Of a DNA stretch of 64,000 nucleotides, positions 63,455 to 64,000 are shown one piece after another. How positions within the stretch are numbered: the first letter of the stretch is position 1; every line of letters begins with the position of its first letter. Source of the stretch: Sepiola atlantica (Eukaryota > Mollusca > Cephalopoda > Sepiida > Sepiolidae); contig OY744525.1 in assembly GCA_963556195.1 (NCBI GenBank), positions 46,314,148 through 46,378,147 of the forward strand. Direction: 5' to 3'. The position numbers were made by a program, and so were the translations under genes. The notes beneath the pieces were generated by a model. The model ran no database searches and was not told the origin of the DNA. It saw only the letters and a list, made by a program, of their open reading frames with translations.

Positions 63455-63763
63455 GCAGTGCTTGTCTCCTGTGGATGCATCCTTTAAGGATTTCATCTCT
63501 GATATTCAAACAGACTGTATTTGGATCAATGATGGCCCTTAATATATGGTATTTTTTGCATTACACAGAAGACATCTATTTATGGCTGAAGAGAAGGATG
63601 ATTATATCTCTATTGCTTTCCATATGATGGTGAAAGGTATCGTTTCATCTTTAAGTTGCCATATCCGGGTTGCAAGTGCCGTATTTGATTTGTTTTTGTA
63701 TCTGAAGGTGTTTCTGTGTGTGTACAATCTTTGCTTGAAGCTTCCCTGCGTCATGCCTATATA
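63455..63763 (-). pseudogene. GIY-YIG endonuclease remnant of a Penelope-like element
   Basis: Minus strand reads YIGMTQGSFKQRLYTHRNTF, RYKNKSNTALATRIWQLKDE, TIPFTIIWKAIEI, a stop, INRCLLCNAKNTIY and, in another frame, GCIHRRQAL. This follows the GIY-YIG nuclease of animal Penelope-type elements (YIG.T...FK.R...H..SF, LSK.IW.LK, RRC.LC, C.HR.K). The upstream GIY strand is not recognised and there are at least two stops, so it is inactive. Long plus-strand open frames over the same DNA are antisense shadows. Confidence 0.75.
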
Positions 63764-64000
63764 TTTTTCTGCTCTACAGCTAGTCTGGTTTGTGACGGTG
63801 AATCAGGTAAAGACCATGTGTTCGTATTATAATAAGTACGAATTACCTGATTCACCTCATTCCCCTGAAGATGGACTCGGATGGTATTTGGGACACAAAT
63901 GAAAACTATGGCAGATTCATCATCCAATTCCCCACGAAAACTAAGATTCTGATTCGGACAAAGGAAAAGATTTACGAAAGGATATCCGGACATAAGTTGT
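63764..64000. other. Window end; hairpin, no recognised domain
   Basis: GTGAATCAGGTAA (63799-63811) pairs with TTACCTGATTCAC (63843-63855), a strong 13-bp hairpin. The remainder may be more of the minus-strand Penelope element upstream of the GIY-YIG part, but no motif is convincing. Confidence 0.4.

Noticed and set aside
63255..63902. Two plus-strand open frames (95 and 118 codons) near the right edge
   Set aside because: The minus strand of the same DNA encodes the recognisable GIY-YIG block; the plus frames are antisense shadows with no domain.

Overview
The window looks like non-coding, repeat-saturated DNA from an invertebrate animal, most compatible with a mollusc and perhaps a coleoid cephalopod. 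That placement is an inference from AT richness, dozens of long (AT)n runs, (GAT)n-tailed RTE elements, CR1/L2-like LINEs and many MITEs; it is not proven. I found no intact host protein-coding gene, no functional rRNA or tRNA gene and no CRISPR array. The longest open frames are shadows of simple repeats or broken pieces of transposable elements.

Layout. 0-0.5 kb is a GACGGACGTAG-type minisatellite. 1-4.3 kb holds inverted repeats and hammerhead-like motifs. 5.9-10.1 kb holds tRNA-headed SINEs, a CR1/L2-like LINE remnant, 5S-rRNA-derived SINEs and a 162-bp tandem repeat. 13-14.8 kb has a 21-bp minisatellite, an RTE LINE 3' end and GAT-tailed repeats. 16.2-19.5 kb is a nest of mariner remnants, a foldback element and a Gypsy pol remnant. 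20.5, 30.7, 33.2 and 36.7 kb carry a SINE whose best copy has a head resembling U2 snRNA. 23-25.4 kb has a TA-target MITE and a tandem pair of hammerhead repeats. 31.6-34.3 kb has two foldback elements and a hAT-like MITE. 35.6-46.3 kb is a decayed satellite domain with a segmental duplication that supplies an empty site for the MITE. 46-50.8 kb has inverted ribozyme repeats. 50.9-59.5 kb has several minus-strand LINE remnants and a Penelope-type reverse transcriptase remnant. 60-64 kb has more hammerhead repeats and a GIY-YIG endonuclease remnant.

The unifying signal is a motif read at about 20 places on both strands: a CTGATGA-like box, a hairpin whose sequence differs between families, then GAA followed by a short self-complementary stretch (ACGT, ACATGT, ACGCGT, ACCGGT, ACACATGTGT, AACTCATGAGTT), flanked by an outer helix. 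This is the layout of a minimal type I hammerhead ribozyme. It occurs in at least ten repeat families that otherwise look unrelated: tandem dimers (period about 321-344 bp, resembling animal retrozymes), outward-facing inverted pairs ending near (AT)n, and the 3' part of a tRNA-Arg-like SINE. Penelope-like RT and GIY-YIG remnants, the protein machinery known to accompany hammerheads in animals, lie in the same window. None of this was tested computationally; pairings were read by eye.
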